This document shows positions 17,324-25,759 of a stretch of DNA of 64,000 nucleotides, piece by piece. The stretch is from Antarcticimicrobium sediminis (GTDB lineage Bacteria; Pseudomonadota; Alphaproteobacteria; Rhodobacterales; Rhodobacteraceae). The stretch lies in assembly GCF_004348975.1 (NCBI RefSeq), contig NZ_SMFP01000015.1:1-64000 (forward strand), given 5' to 3'. The notes under the pieces were generated by a model. That model did no database searches and was not told the origin of the DNA. It saw only the letters and a program-made list of their open reading frames with translations. The position numbers and the translations under genes are program-made. Positions within the stretch are counted from its first letter, which is position 1. Each line of letters begins with the position of its first letter.

Positions 17324-17381
17324 GTCCTATCCCCCGTTCCGACCAGTCACAGGGGGGTATATAGGCCGCCGCAAGCGCCCG

Positions 17382-18605
17382 TCACAAAACCTTGTCGAGT
17401 GCGCCGAGCAACTGGTCGATCTCGGCGCGGCTGGTGTAGTGGGTGAAGCTCAGCCGCAGCACCCCCTGCCCGACATCCACCCCCAGCGCGCCCAGCGCCC
17501 GAACCGCATAGAAATCACCGCCACCGGCCATGACGCCGTGTTGTGCCAGCGCCGCCGCCACCGGTTCCGCCGCGCCGTTCAGCGCCAGCGCCACGGTGGG
17601 CGCGCGCCCATTGGCCTCCGATGGGCCGATCAGGCGCAGATCGTTGCGATCCTTGACCGCGTCCAGCAGTGGCTGCAACAGCGCCGCCTCGTGCCGCCGG
17701 ATCAAGCCGTTGACAAAACCCGCCCGCGCGGTCGCCCCCGTGGCCGGGCCGCCATGATGCTCGCACAGCGCGTCATAGTAATCCGCCATCCCGGCGCTGG
17801 CGGCGATCTGGGCATGATCCGGCCCCGCCGGGGTAAAGCGCTTATACAGCGTGTCGGCGTTGAAATAATGCGCCTGGTTCGGCAACAGTTCGCCCAGTGG
17901 GCGACGGATCACCATCATCCCCTGATGCGGGCCAAAGGTCTTGTAGGCCGAGAACAGATAGATATCCGGCCCCAACGCCCCCACATCGGGAAACCCATGC
18001 GGCGCATAGGACACCCCATCGACACAGACAAAGGCACCGGCGGCATGGGCCATCGCGGTGATCTCGGTCACCGGGTTGATCTCTCCCACCACGTTGGAGC
18101 AATGCGGGAAACAGACTAGGCGCACGTTCTCGTCCAGCAGCGCCTCCAGATCCTCGGGGTTCAGGTGTCCGGTCACCGGGTCGATCTGCCATTCGCGCAC
18201 CTCGATCCCCTCATCGGCCAGCCGCCGCCAAGGGCCAGAGTTGGCCTCGTGGTCCTGATTGGTCACCACGATCGCCTCGCCCGGCTTCATCCATTGCCGG
18301 AACGCCTGCGCCAGAACATAGGTGTTCTGCGTGGTCGAGGGGCCAAAGCTCAGCTCATCACTGTCCACCCCGAGGATCGCGGCCATGCGCGCGCGGGCTT
18401 CGTCCATCTCGGCCCCGGCCAGCTGGCTCGCCTCATAGGGGGCATAGGGCTGCACCTTGCGCTGGGTGTAATAGCGGGTCAGCCGGTCGATCACCGGCTT
18501 GCAGGTATAGGACCCACCGGCATTTTCGAAAAACGCCTGACCTTGCAGCGCAGGTTCGCGAAAGGCGGGGAACTGTGCCCGCACGAAATCAATATCCAGC
18601 TCCAT
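17382..18605 (-). CDS. cysteine desulfurase-like PLP protein (class V aminotransferase fold)
   Basis: The 407-residue protein has the fold-type I lysine in LFSAYKTFGPHQG, the aspartate/histidine set of the family (QDHEANSGPW, VDGVSYAPHGFPDV), and an early FFENAGGSY segment. It belongs to the SufS-like group often named cysteine desulfurase-like, distinct from the IscS/SufS of the main Fe-S pathways. No Fe-S assembly genes are nearby, so the substrate may be another small amino or thiol compound. GGAGGG precedes ATG 18605. The in-frame extension to 18713 covers a hairpin and is noncoding. Confidence 0.85.
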   Translation of the reverse strand: MELDIDFVRAQFPAFREPALQGQAFFENAGGSYTCKPVIDRLTRYYTQRKVQPYAPYEASQLAGAEMDEARARMAAILGVDSDELSFGPSTTQNTYVLAQAFRQWMKPGEAIVVTNQDHEANSGPWRRLADEGIEVREWQIDPVTGHLNPEDLEALLDENVRLVCFPHCSNVVGEINPVTEITAMAHAAGAFVCVDGVSYAPHGFPDVGALGPDIYLFSAYKTFGPHQGMMVIRRPLGELLPNQAHYFNADTLYKRFTPAGPDHAQIAASAGMADYYDALCEHHGGPATGATARAGFVNGLIRRHEAALLQPLLDAVKDRNDLRLIGPSEANGRAPTVALALNGAAEPVAAALAQHGVMAGGGDFYAVRALGALGVDVGQGVLRLSFTHYTSRAEIDQLLGALDKVL

Positions 18606-18694
18606 CGAGCCCTCCGTCCGTTTTGGCGCAAGTGCTGCCGCCGATTGTCTGCACTCGTTTGTTTGCATTCGATTACCCGCACTCAAATGCATAA

Positions 18695-18731
18695 GGCCCC
18701 GGGGCGCAACCACCCCGGGGCCGGATTTTTT
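18695..18731. terminator. strong GC-rich hairpin with T-run between the BCCT and desulfurase-like genes
   Basis: GGCCCCGGGG (18695-18704) and CCCCGGGGCC (18713-18722) form a perfect 10-bp stem with an 8-nt loop. Six T residues follow on the plus strand (18726-18731). On the minus strand, where both flanking genes run, it is followed only by TTATGCATTT. It probably terminates the usp-BCCT transcript but with an imperfect U-tract. Confidence 0.65.
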
Positions 18732-18770
18732 GTCGCGCCGGGCGACACTTGGTCTGTATGTGCCCCGTGC

Positions 18771-20411
18771 TCAGCGATGCTCGGACTGCAGCCCGCGCCA
18801 GATCGCCCAGCACATCGCCAGCAGCACGACGGTGAACGGCAACCCGGTCGAGATCACCATCGCCTGAAGGCTGCCTAGACCACCACCTATCAACAACACG
18901 ATTGCCACGGCGCCCTCGAACACACACCAAAACACCCGCTGCGGCACCGGCGCATCAACCTTGCCGCCTGCGGTGATGGTGTCGATCACCAGCGAGCCGG
19001 AATCCGACGAGGTGACAAAGAACACGATCACCAGAACGATTGCGATCACCGAGGTGATCTTGGCCAGAGGCAGCCCCTCCAGCATCGCGAACAGCGACAG
19101 CGGCGGGTTATAGCTGTCGATCACCTGCGCCTTGACCGCGCTGGTTTCAGGGCTGCTCAGCACCTGATCAATCGCAACCCCACCGAACACCGCCATCCAC
19201 AGCACGCAAACAAGGCTGGGAATGATCAGCACACAGATGATGAATTCGCGCACGGTGCGGCCCCGGCTGACACGCGCGATGAACATGCCGACAAAGGGTG
19301 ACCAGGAAATCCACCAGGCCCAGTAAAACGTGGTCCAGCCATGAACATAGCCGGTATCGCTGCGCCCGATCGGGTTCGACAGCGGGATCAGCTCCTTGGC
19401 ATAGGCGCCCAGCCCGGACAGGAAATCCGTCAGGATCAACAGCGTCGGCCCGGCGATCAGCACAAAGACCAGCAACAGCGCCGCCAGCCCCATGTTGATT
19501 TCGGACAGAACCTTGACCCCGCCATCCAGCCCGCGCAGCACCGAGATCAGCGCAATCGCGGTGATGACCGTGATCAGGACCACCTGCGTCGAGATCCCCA
19601 TCGGGATGCCGAACACGTGGGTCAGCCCGGCATTGGCCTGCTGCGCCCCGAACCCGAGCGAGGTGGCCAGCCCGAACAGCGTGGCGAACACCGCCAGCGT
19701 GTCGATGACATGGCCCCACCAGCCCCAGACGCGTTCGCCCAGGATCGGGTAAAAGGCCGAGCGGATGGTCAGCGGCAGCCCCTTGTTGAAGCTGAACAGC
19801 GCCAGCGCCAGTGCCACCACCGCATAGATCGCCCAAGGGTGCAGCCCCCAGTGATAGATCGTGGCGGCCAGTCCCATGGTCTTGGCCGCGGCGACATTGG
19901 CGGCGATGAGGCTGCCATCCTCGGCAAAGGGCGACGGCACCCCAAGAGGTTCCGAGATCGCCGTGTGATAGACCGGCTCAAGCACGCCAAAGAACATCAG
20001 CCCGATGCCCATGCCGGCGGCGAACAGCATCGCGAACCAGCCGACATAGGTGTAATCCGGCGTCGCCTCGGCTCCGCCCAGCCGCACCCGGCCCCAAGGG
20101 CTGACAATCAGGAACAGGCAGAACAGCACAAAGATGTTCGCCGCGCCCAGAAAGAACCAGTCGAAGGTGCTGGTCAGCCAAGGCCGGAGCCAGCCAAAGA
20201 TCGCGCTCGCCTGCTCTGGCAGCGCCAGCGCATAGAATACGAAGGCGACGATCGACAGCCCCGAGATCAGAAAGACAGGGTTGTGAATATCCATCCCGAA
20301 CGGGCCGATCTGGGTTTCGATATTGTCCTGTCCGATCTCGTAATCGGTGTCGATAACCCCCGCGTGCCCCTCTGGCTCGGGGATGCCTTGGTTCGTCGTC
20401 TCGTCAGTCAT
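18771..20411 (-). CDS. BCCT family betaine/choline/carnitine-type transporter
   Basis: The 546-residue inner-membrane protein has about 12 helices. BCCT hallmarks are GMGIGLMFFGVLEPVYH, YHWGLHPWAIYAVVALALALFSFNKGLP and the signature TTFYWAWWISWSPFVGMFIARVSRGRTVREF, with FFVTSSDSGS further on. The family imports quaternary ammonium compounds such as glycine betaine and choline, and in roseobacters also DMSP (DddT). A usp gene 39 bases upstream forms an operon with it, a pairing seen with osmolyte transporters (the TeaD of TRAP systems is a Usp protein). The exact substrate cannot be read from the sequence. Confidence 0.92.
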   Translation of the reverse strand: MTDETTNQGIPEPEGHAGVIDTDYEIGQDNIETQIGPFGMDIHNPVFLISGLSIVAFVFYALALPEQASAIFGWLRPWLTSTFDWFFLGAANIFVLFCLFLIVSPWGRVRLGGAEATPDYTYVGWFAMLFAAGMGIGLMFFGVLEPVYHTAISEPLGVPSPFAEDGSLIAANVAAAKTMGLAATIYHWGLHPWAIYAVVALALALFSFNKGLPLTIRSAFYPILGERVWGWWGHVIDTLAVFATLFGLATSLGFGAQQANAGLTHVFGIPMGISTQVVLITVITAIALISVLRGLDGGVKVLSEINMGLAALLLVFVLIAGPTLLILTDFLSGLGAYAKELIPLSNPIGRSDTGYVHGWTTFYWAWWISWSPFVGMFIARVSRGRTVREFIICVLIIPSLVCVLWMAVFGGVAIDQVLSSPETSAVKAQVIDSYNPPLSLFAMLEGLPLAKITSVIAIVLVIVFFVTSSDSGSLVIDTITAGGKVDAPVPQRVFWCVFEGAVAIVLLIGGGLGSLQAMVISTGLPFTVVLLAMCWAIWRGLQSEHR

Positions 20412-20450
20412 GGGGAACCTCCCGTAGTCAATAAACGTCTCTCATGCGGC

Positions 20451-20867
20451 TCAGCCGCGCACCACCATGACCGAAACCTTGGCATGGGCCGCCAGTTTGC
20501 CGCCATTCGACGGCCAGAGATAATCGGTCAGCTTCGGAATGTGGCTGGCCATCACCACCAGATCGGCCCCGGTCTCATCAATCGCCTTGAACAGCGTATC
20601 GTCCAGATCAATGGAAGGATCATGGCTGGCCATGGCATGCGCGCTGGCGACGATACCGTGCGCCTCGGCCTGTTCGGCGGCAAACGCCTGCAGCCGCGCG
20701 GCATATTCCGCCGGATTGTGCCCCAAGGCCCCCGGCGTTTTCGCTGTCACCCCGACATAGACCAGATCGGCCCCATAGTGACAGGCCAGATCTGCGGCGC
20801 AGTCCAGCGCACGGCGCAAACCGTCCAGATGGGCCAGATCGACCGGCGTCATGATTTTGGAAAACAC
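20451..20867 (-). CDS. universal stress protein (UspA family), transporter-linked
   Basis: The 138-residue protein has the UspA fold: an N-terminal MTPVDLAHLDGLRRALDCAADLA segment, a central VVMASHIPKL and a C-terminal SVMVVRG. The ATP-binding glycine motif of UspA (G-2x-G-9x-G-S/T) is degenerate, as ASH replaces the expected GSxG. It may not bind ATP in the usual way. The GTG at 20867 is preferred as start because AAGGGG precedes it and the protein then begins VFSKIMTPVD. It lies directly upstream of the BCCT gene, so it may gate or regulate that transporter. Confidence 0.85.
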   Translation of the reverse strand: MFSKIMTPVDLAHLDGLRRALDCAADLACHYGADLVYVGVTAKTPGALGHNPAEYAARLQAFAAEQAEAHGIVASAHAMASHDPSIDLDDTLFKAIDETGADLVVMASHIPKLTDYLWPSNGGKLAAHAKVSVMVVRG

Positions 20868-21037
20868 GAATTTGCCCCTTCTTGTCGTTCTTGTTGTTTC
20901 GCGCGTGCCAAACGGAGCAGAGCAGAACAATAGCAACAGGCTCGAACCGACCACGCGGAAAAGGTTTCGTCGACGCACCTGACAGAATGTCGCAGGCCCA
21001 TCGCCTCACCGTACCCCTAGACAAAGGCAAAATGCAA

Positions 21038-21067
21038 AGACGCCGCGACCCTTCGGCCACGGCGTCT
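21038..21067 (-). terminator. intrinsic terminator downstream of acuI
   Basis: AGACGCCG (21038-21045) and CGGCGTCT (21060-21067) form an 8-bp stem with a 14-nt loop. On the minus strand it is followed by TTTGCATTTTGCC. It lies 22 bases past the acuI stop codon and separates acuI from usp-BCCT. Confidence 0.75.
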
Positions 21068-21089
21068 GTCATTGCCACAGGGATGTGGG

Positions 21090-22085
21090 TCAGGCGTTCA
21101 CATCGACCACGACCCGGCCCTTGACCTTGCCCTTGAGGATATCGGCCCCCAACGCGGGCAGATCGGACAGCGTGGCAGGCTGCACCATCGCCTCCAATTT
21201 CGCCATCGGCAGATCGCGCGCGACCCGCTCCCAGGCGCGCAGGCGGTTGTCATAGGGCTGCATTACGGAATCGATCCCCAACAGGTTCACGCCCCGCAGG
21301 ATAAAGGGGGTGATCAACGCCCCCTCGATCGCGGCGCCCCCCGCCAGCCCGATCGCGGCGACGGAGCCGCCGTATTTCATCTGTTTGAGCACCCGGCCCA
21401 GCATCGCGCCCGCCACCGCATCAACACAGCTAGCCCATAGCTCGCTCTCCAGCGGCTTGCGGGTCACCTCGGTCAGGTCTTCGCGCGGTACGATCTGACT
21501 GGCACCCAGCCCGCGCAGGTAGGCTTCGGTCTCGGGCCGCCCCGTCACCGCGGCGACCTCGTAGCCCAGATGCGCGAGGATAGCGACGGCAACCGAGCCC
21601 ACGCCGCCCGCCGCGCCGGTCACCAGCACCGGCCCCTGATCCGGTGTCAGCCCGTGCTCCTGCAGCGCCATCACTGCCAGCATCGCGGTCAACCCGGCGG
21701 TGCCAACAGCCATCGCTGCGCGGGTGTCCAGCCCGGCAGGCAGTGGCACTAACCAATCGGCCAGCACCCGCGCCTTTTGCGCGTAGCCGCCCCAATGCGC
21801 CTCGCCCACGCGCCAGCCAGTCAGAACCACCTTGTCGCCCGGCTTGTAACGGGCGTCCTGCGATGCCTCGACGGTACCGGCAAAATCGATCCCCGGCACA
21901 TGCGGGTATTTGCGCACCAACCCGGCCCCCGGCCCGATACACAGCCCGTCCTTGTAATTGACGGTGGAATAGTCGACCGCGACCAGAACCTCGCCATCGG
22001 GCAGATCCCCGACCGAGATCCGCTCCACCGCGGCGCTGGTCTTGCCGCTTTCTTCATCCTTGTTCACGACAAGCGCATTAAACAT
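21090..22085 (-). CDS. acuI: AcuI-type acrylyl-CoA reductase (YhdH/MDR family)
   Basis: This 331-residue NADPH-dependent MDR enzyme has the family motifs YSTVNYKDGLCI, VPGIDFAGTVE, GTAGLTAMLAV and the cofactor loop GPVLVTGAAGGVGSVAVAIL. In Rhodobacter and roseobacters AcuI reduces acrylyl-CoA to propionyl-CoA, which protects against acrylate during DMSP or 3-hydroxypropionate metabolism. E. coli YhdH is a close relative. No catalytic zinc ligands are seen, as expected for this branch. A GntR gene is divergent across a 250-base region with a large palindrome. No dmdA or ddd gene is adjacent, so the DMSP link rests on the family and on the nearby BCCT transporter. Confidence 0.85.
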   Translation of the reverse strand: MFNALVVNKDEESGKTSAAVERISVGDLPDGEVLVAVDYSTVNYKDGLCIGPGAGLVRKYPHVPGIDFAGTVEASQDARYKPGDKVVLTGWRVGEAHWGGYAQKARVLADWLVPLPAGLDTRAAMAVGTAGLTAMLAVMALQEHGLTPDQGPVLVTGAAGGVGSVAVAILAHLGYEVAAVTGRPETEAYLRGLGASQIVPREDLTEVTRKPLESELWASCVDAVAGAMLGRVLKQMKYGGSVAAIGLAGGAAIEGALITPFILRGVNLLGIDSVMQPYDNRLRAWERVARDLPMAKLEAMVQPATLSDLPALGADILKGKVKGRVVVDVNA

Positions 22086-22263
22086 CGTTTCTTCCTCTCA
22101 TCCACCCTATCGCCAGATGTCCTGTTCTGGCCTCGATTCTCCTTGGGGGAGCACCACCGACGTGCGGGGCAAAACCCCTCCCTTGCGCATGCTCCCCCTC
22201 ATGCCCCGGCACCGCCCAGTTGCACTGGACATGCGCAGTTTCGCCGGTACATTTCTTCGCAGC

Positions 22264-22303
22264 GCTTCAATTGTCAAACATTTATTTGTATGACAATTGA
22301 AGC
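22264..22303. promoter_or_regulatory. 40-bp palindrome, probable GntR operator between acuI and gntR
   Basis: GCTTCAATTGTCA (22264-22276) and TGACAATTGAAGC (22291-22303) are a perfect 13-bp inverted repeat around a 14-base AT-rich centre. The centre and right arm include TTGTATGACAA (22286-22296), which resembles the short TTGT-N3-ACAA palindromes bound by FCD-type GntR regulators. It lies about 180 bases upstream of acuI and about 36 bases before the likely gntR start. It could be an operator for both or for gntR alone; a hairpin in RNA is also possible. Confidence 0.65.
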
Positions 22304-22338
22304 ACCGGACGACCCCGCGCGAAAAGGACGCCTGCCCC

Positions 22339-23088
22339 GTGACGCATGATCCCGTGAAATACGACATTGATCCCGACCGCGACCTCTCGTCCCAGATCGC
22401 GGCCGCGATCCGCGACGCGATCATCACCGGCGATCTGATCGTGGATGACCGGCTGCCTTCGGAATCAGATCTGGCCGAGCGATTCCGCGTCTCGCGCCCC
22501 ACGGTGCGCGAGGCGTTGAAGCGGTTGGCGGCGCAAAGCCTGATCCGCACCCAGCGCGGCGCCACCGGCGGCGCCTTCGTCAATCGGCTGAGCTATGAGG
22601 AGGCCCATCGCCAACAGATCACCACCTCGACCCTGCTGCTCAGCATGAATGCGATCCGTTTCGACACCGCCTGCGAGGCGCGCTATGCGCTGGAACGCGC
22701 CTGTACGCCGCTGTCTGCTGCCCGTCGCAGCGCCGAGCATCTGGCCGCCATGCGGGCCGAGATCTTTCGCCAGAGCCAGCCGGACTTGAACGATACGGGG
22801 TTCTGCGCCTCTGACGTGGCGTTTCACCGGGCGCTGGTCGATGGGGCTGGCAACCCGGTGCTGTCCTACCAGCTTGCCGGCGCGGTCGAGGCAATGCAGC
22901 CGCTGATGAACATGATCACCTTTACCGCCCGCTCGCGAGAGGAAATCGTCAGCCTGCACCGGCGCATCGCCGATGCGATCGAAGCTCGCGACAGCGCCGC
23001 CGCCGAGGCCGCATTGACCGATCTGGAGGCCTATACACAGGGCCTTGCGCGCAACGTCATGGCCGAACGGGCCCAAAAGCACGGCTGA
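22339..23088 (+). CDS. GntR family transcriptional regulator, FCD (FadR-type) subgroup
   Basis: The 249-residue protein has an N-terminal winged HTH (about residues 10-85: SQIAAAIRDAIITGDLIVDDRLPSE...LAERFRVSRPTVREALKRLAAQSLI...RTQRGATGGAFV). The C-terminal FCD effector domain has histidines in VAFHRALVDGAGN and SLHRRIADAI that could bind a metal with the ligand. I chose GTG 22339. The earlier TTG at 22297 lies inside the palindrome, which would place an operator in the coding region. It is divergent from acuI and is its likely regulator; the ligand may be a small organic acid or CoA ester. Confidence 0.85.
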   Translation: MTHDPVKYDIDPDRDLSSQIAAAIRDAIITGDLIVDDRLPSESDLAERFRVSRPTVREALKRLAAQSLIRTQRGATGGAFVNRLSYEEAHRQQITTSTLLLSMNAIRFDTACEARYALERACTPLSAARRSAEHLAAMRAEIFRQSQPDLNDTGFCASDVAFHRALVDGAGNPVLSYQLAGAVEAMQPLMNMITFTARSREEIVSLHRRIADAIEARDSAAAEAALTDLEAYTQGLARNVMAERAQKHG

Positions 23089-23163
23089 GCTGGCCCTGAA
23101 CCTGCCGCCTGCCCCGTCTGCCAACCTAGCCCCCCCCGATTTACCGCGCTGTGCGATTTCCTC

Positions 23164-23192
23164 TTCAAATCGGATCGCACCCGCCCTATATT
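23164..23192 (+). promoter_or_regulatory. candidate sigma-70 promoter for ssrA
   Basis: TTCAAA (23164-23169) and TATATT (23187-23192) are 17 bases apart, placing a start site near 23199, just before the tmRNA acceptor piece. The -35 element is weaker than the consensus TTGACA. Confidence 0.5.
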
Positions 23193-23198
23193 CAATTT

Positions 23199-23510
23199 GT
23201 CCCCTTGGGGACTACGGACATAAACGCGCTCGTAATAATCGGATCGGACCCGGGGGCGGTACCCGGCGGCTCCACCAAAAATCCTTCATTTGGGGATCAT
23301 GGGGCCGAAATAGGATCGACGAACGCCTAAAGGGGTTAGCTTTGTCTCGGCTGTCTGCCACCGTTATCGGCGAAGAAAGTACAATTGCAAATGACAATCG
23401 TGCTCCGGTTGCGGTTGCTGCGTAAGCAGTAACTTGACCGAAAATTAAGCCCTTGCGCCTAGCAGCGTAAGGCGGGGTTCGCAGGCACCTGGCAACAGAA
23501 GCCTGCACTT
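23199..23510 (+). ncRNA. ssrA: two-piece (circularly permuted) tmRNA
   Basis: The acceptor piece comes first and ends CGGCTCCACCA at 23277, with a T-arm of CCGGG, a 7-nt loop and CCCGG. A short intervening segment follows, and the mRNA-like piece starts GGGGCCGAAATAGGATCGACG at 23301. GGGGCCG pairs with CGGCTCC to rebuild the acceptor stem across the two pieces. The tag frame (23387-23425) is GCA AAT GAC ... GCG TAA, encoding ANDNRAPVAVAA. This gene order is the alphaproteobacterial permuted form. The outer ends (about 23199 and 23510) are estimates. It rescues stalled ribosomes and marks the product for ClpXP. Confidence 0.93.
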
Positions 23511-23606
23511 TACTCCCCCCAAATGTTACTTCCCCCAAACAAAACCGCCCGTGTTTAGAGTTTGGTGAGAAACCCGCGTCATGCTCCCCGTGATGGGAGT
23601 ATTTCA

Positions 23607-24056
23607 ATGACGAAAACCGAACTATTGACCAAGACCGAGCTATTCGAACGATGGTGTGATGAAGTCTGGCGCAAGGGCAATCTGGACGCGATCGACGACT
23701 TCCTGAAAACCTCGACCCTGACCGCCGGCGTCGTTCCGCATATGCAGATGGGCCCGGCTGATTTTCGCGAGTTGGTGACCGTCGTGCGTTTTCATGTTGG
23801 CCCGATCGAGCCGACGATCCAGCACTGCGTGGAACAGGGCGACTGGCTGGCCGTGATGATGCAATTCGACAGCACACGCGCCGACAATGGCGCCCCGATT
23901 CAGGTGCCGGGCCAGGTGTTCCTGCGATTCGAGGGCGACAAGATGGTCGAGGCCTATAACCTGCTGGATTTCATGTCTTTCTTTGAACAACTTGGCCTGC
24001 TTCCGCCGGATGCGCTGACCATTTGCCTGACCGGACACAAGCTCGACTGGTCGTGA
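23607..24056 (+). CDS. SnoaL-like (NTF2-fold) polyketide cyclase-family protein
   Basis: The 149-residue protein matches the SnoaL/ester-cyclase type of NTF2 fold: an N-terminal helix (LFERWCDEVWRKGNLDAIDDFL), PADFRELVTVVRFHVG, HCVEQGDWLAVMMQF and VPGQVFLRFEGDKMVEAYNLLDFMSFFEQLGLLP. The family is mainly of unknown function; few members are true cyclases. GGGAG precedes the ATG at 23607. The gene stands alone between ssrA and sspB. Confidence 0.8.
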   Translation: MTKTELLTKTELFERWCDEVWRKGNLDAIDDFLKTSTLTAGVVPHMQMGPADFRELVTVVRFHVGPIEPTIQHCVEQGDWLAVMMQFDSTRADNGAPIQVPGQVFLRFEGDKMVEAYNLLDFMSFFEQLGLLPPDALTICLTGHKLDWS

Positions 24057-24327
24057 ACCGAATCCACGACGACACGCGTCCCGGCAACAGGGACACCCGA
24101 TCAGAGGCGCGGTTGACCCTGCGGGGCCCGCCCCGGACACGCGGCCCGCTGTCGCGCTGACCGCAAGGTGACGGCATGGCGCGAAACGCGGCGTCGGCCT
24201 TCCCCGTCTCGTCCTGACCGGGGTTGGAACGCCATGGCGGGCTCTGTGACGTCGCGCATGGTGTTTCCCCCTCTTTTGTTTCCCACAGAATCCCCTATGC
24301 TGGGGCATCTTGTCTTGGAGTGCTGTG

Positions 24328-24795
24328 ATGTCGCGTGACATTGAATATGGAAATCTGATGCACCAAGCGATGCGGGGGCTGATCCGCACCGTTTTGAAGG
24401 ACGTGCAGGACCACGGCCTGCCCGGTGCGCATCATTTCTTCATCACCTTCGATACCACCCATCCCGACGTGCAGATCGCGGAGTGGTTGTCGCAGCGCTA
24501 TCCCGAGGAAATGACGGTGGTGATGCAGCACTGGTACGACAATCTCGACGTCACCGACGAGGGATTCTCGATCACGCTGAATTTCGGCGACTCGCCCGAA
24601 CCGATCTATGTCCCCTATGACGCGATCAAGACCTTTGTTGATCCCTCTGTCGAATTCGGCCTGCGCTTTGAAGCCGCCGAAGACGAGGATGACGACGACG
24701 AGTCCAGCGCCGAAACACCCGAAGATCCCACCCCGCAGCCGGATGAGGATCGCTCCGCCGCCGATGTGGTCTCGCTCGACAGTTTCCGCAAATAG
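24328..24795 (+). CDS. sspB: SspB (SspB-alpha), ClpXP adaptor for ssrA-tagged proteins
   Basis: The 155-residue protein has the SspB substrate-binding fold: YGNLMHQAMRGLIRTVLKDVQDHGLPGAHHFFITFDTTHPDVQ, LSQRYPEEMTVVMQHWYDNLDV and FSITLNFGDSPEPIYVPYDAI. A flexible acidic linker follows (about 112-140). The tail VVSLDSFRK is the ClpX-docking XB motif. It binds the tmRNA tag and delivers substrates to ClpXP. It lies about 800 bases downstream of ssrA on the same strand with one unrelated gene between, so tag and adaptor are encoded together here. Confidence 0.92.
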   Translation: MSRDIEYGNLMHQAMRGLIRTVLKDVQDHGLPGAHHFFITFDTTHPDVQIAEWLSQRYPEEMTVVMQHWYDNLDVTDEGFSITLNFGDSPEPIYVPYDAIKTFVDPSVEFGLRFEAAEDEDDDDESSAETPEDPTPQPDEDRSAADVVSLDSFRK

Positions 24796-24920
24796 ACCGG
24801 TTTTCCACGCGCGGGCCCTGTGCGCCCCGCTCGCGTGATCGCCTGATCGGCGAGCCTCCAAGCGGCGGCTGATGAGGGCTGGCAGACAGGGCTGAGTCTG
24901 GCCCCCAGTCCCCGCAGGCT

Positions 24921-25502
24921 TTACCGCCGCTCCAGAAAGGTCTCGACCGAGCGCAGCGTTTCGCCATTGCGCAGGTCGCTGAACTTCAAAATCAACCCGC
25001 CATCGGCCAGCGTCCGGTCGAATTGCTGCATCTCGTAGTCGCCGTTCTCATCCACGAACAGCGAGAAGATCGTCAACGTATCCCCCCGGATCCGGCCCCA
25101 GACAAAGGGTTCGCCCTTGATCGGGTCAAGCGGCACCGAATGTCCAAACACGTTCTGCCGCATGCCGGCGCTATAGATCCCCGCGCGATCGGTCTGCAGG
25201 AAGGTGATGGAGTAGGATTTCGCCTTGAACCGCCCGTCAGGCTTGCGCGTGGTCGATGTCCAGTCGACGGTAAACCCCTTCTTGGCGGAGCGAATGCTTA
25301 CGTTCATGTCGCGCTGAATCCGCTCGCCATCCGCGCCGACGATCTCGGCCGCGCCGACATAATCCCCGATGAATGGCTCTACCAACCCGTTGGCGCGCGC
25401 CGGTGACACCGCCACGAACAGCGAAAAAAAGATCGCGACAACAGGGGCAACGATCAGAGCGAAGCGCTGCCACCCTGCGAGAGATACCGTTTTGACGACC
25501 AT
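24921..25502 (-). CDS. conserved secreted or membrane-anchored protein of unknown function
   Basis: The 193-residue protein starts with a basic stretch and one hydrophobic segment (FALIVAPVVAIFFSLFVAVSPARA), ending in an AxA-type signal-peptidase site. The mature part is beta-rich (FIGDYVGAAEIVG, MNVSIRSAKKGFTVDW, SYSITFLQTDRAGIYSAG, WGRIRGDTLTIFSLFVDENGDYEMQQFDRTL) and suggests a lipocalin- or avidin-like barrel, but I recognise no named family. ATG 25502 has GAAAGGA nearby. It is divergent from fumC. Confidence 0.65.
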   Translation of the reverse strand: MVVKTVSLAGWQRFALIVAPVVAIFFSLFVAVSPARANGLVEPFIGDYVGAAEIVGADGERIQRDMNVSIRSAKKGFTVDWTSTTRKPDGRFKAKSYSITFLQTDRAGIYSAGMRQNVFGHSVPLDPIKGEPFVWGRIRGDTLTIFSLFVDENGDYEMQQFDRTLADGGLILKFSDLRNGETLRSVETFLERR

Positions 25503-25759
25503 ATCTGCGGATCCTTTCACTCTGACATTGCTGGCGGCGTCCGGTTCGGGCTGCCGCGTCAATCTCATCTTACTCTGCGCTCATCCTACAACGTGGGAAG
25601 GACAAGACAATCGCCCAGTCGGGGCCGCGCGCCAAATTGCCACCGCGCCGCGGCTATACCTTCGCGAAAGAAGACCTTAAACTGCGCACAACTGGCCGAT
25701 TGCGCCCCCGCGCCGGGGCGGCTAGACGGCATGCAATCGCATACGAAACGGAGTGTCCT

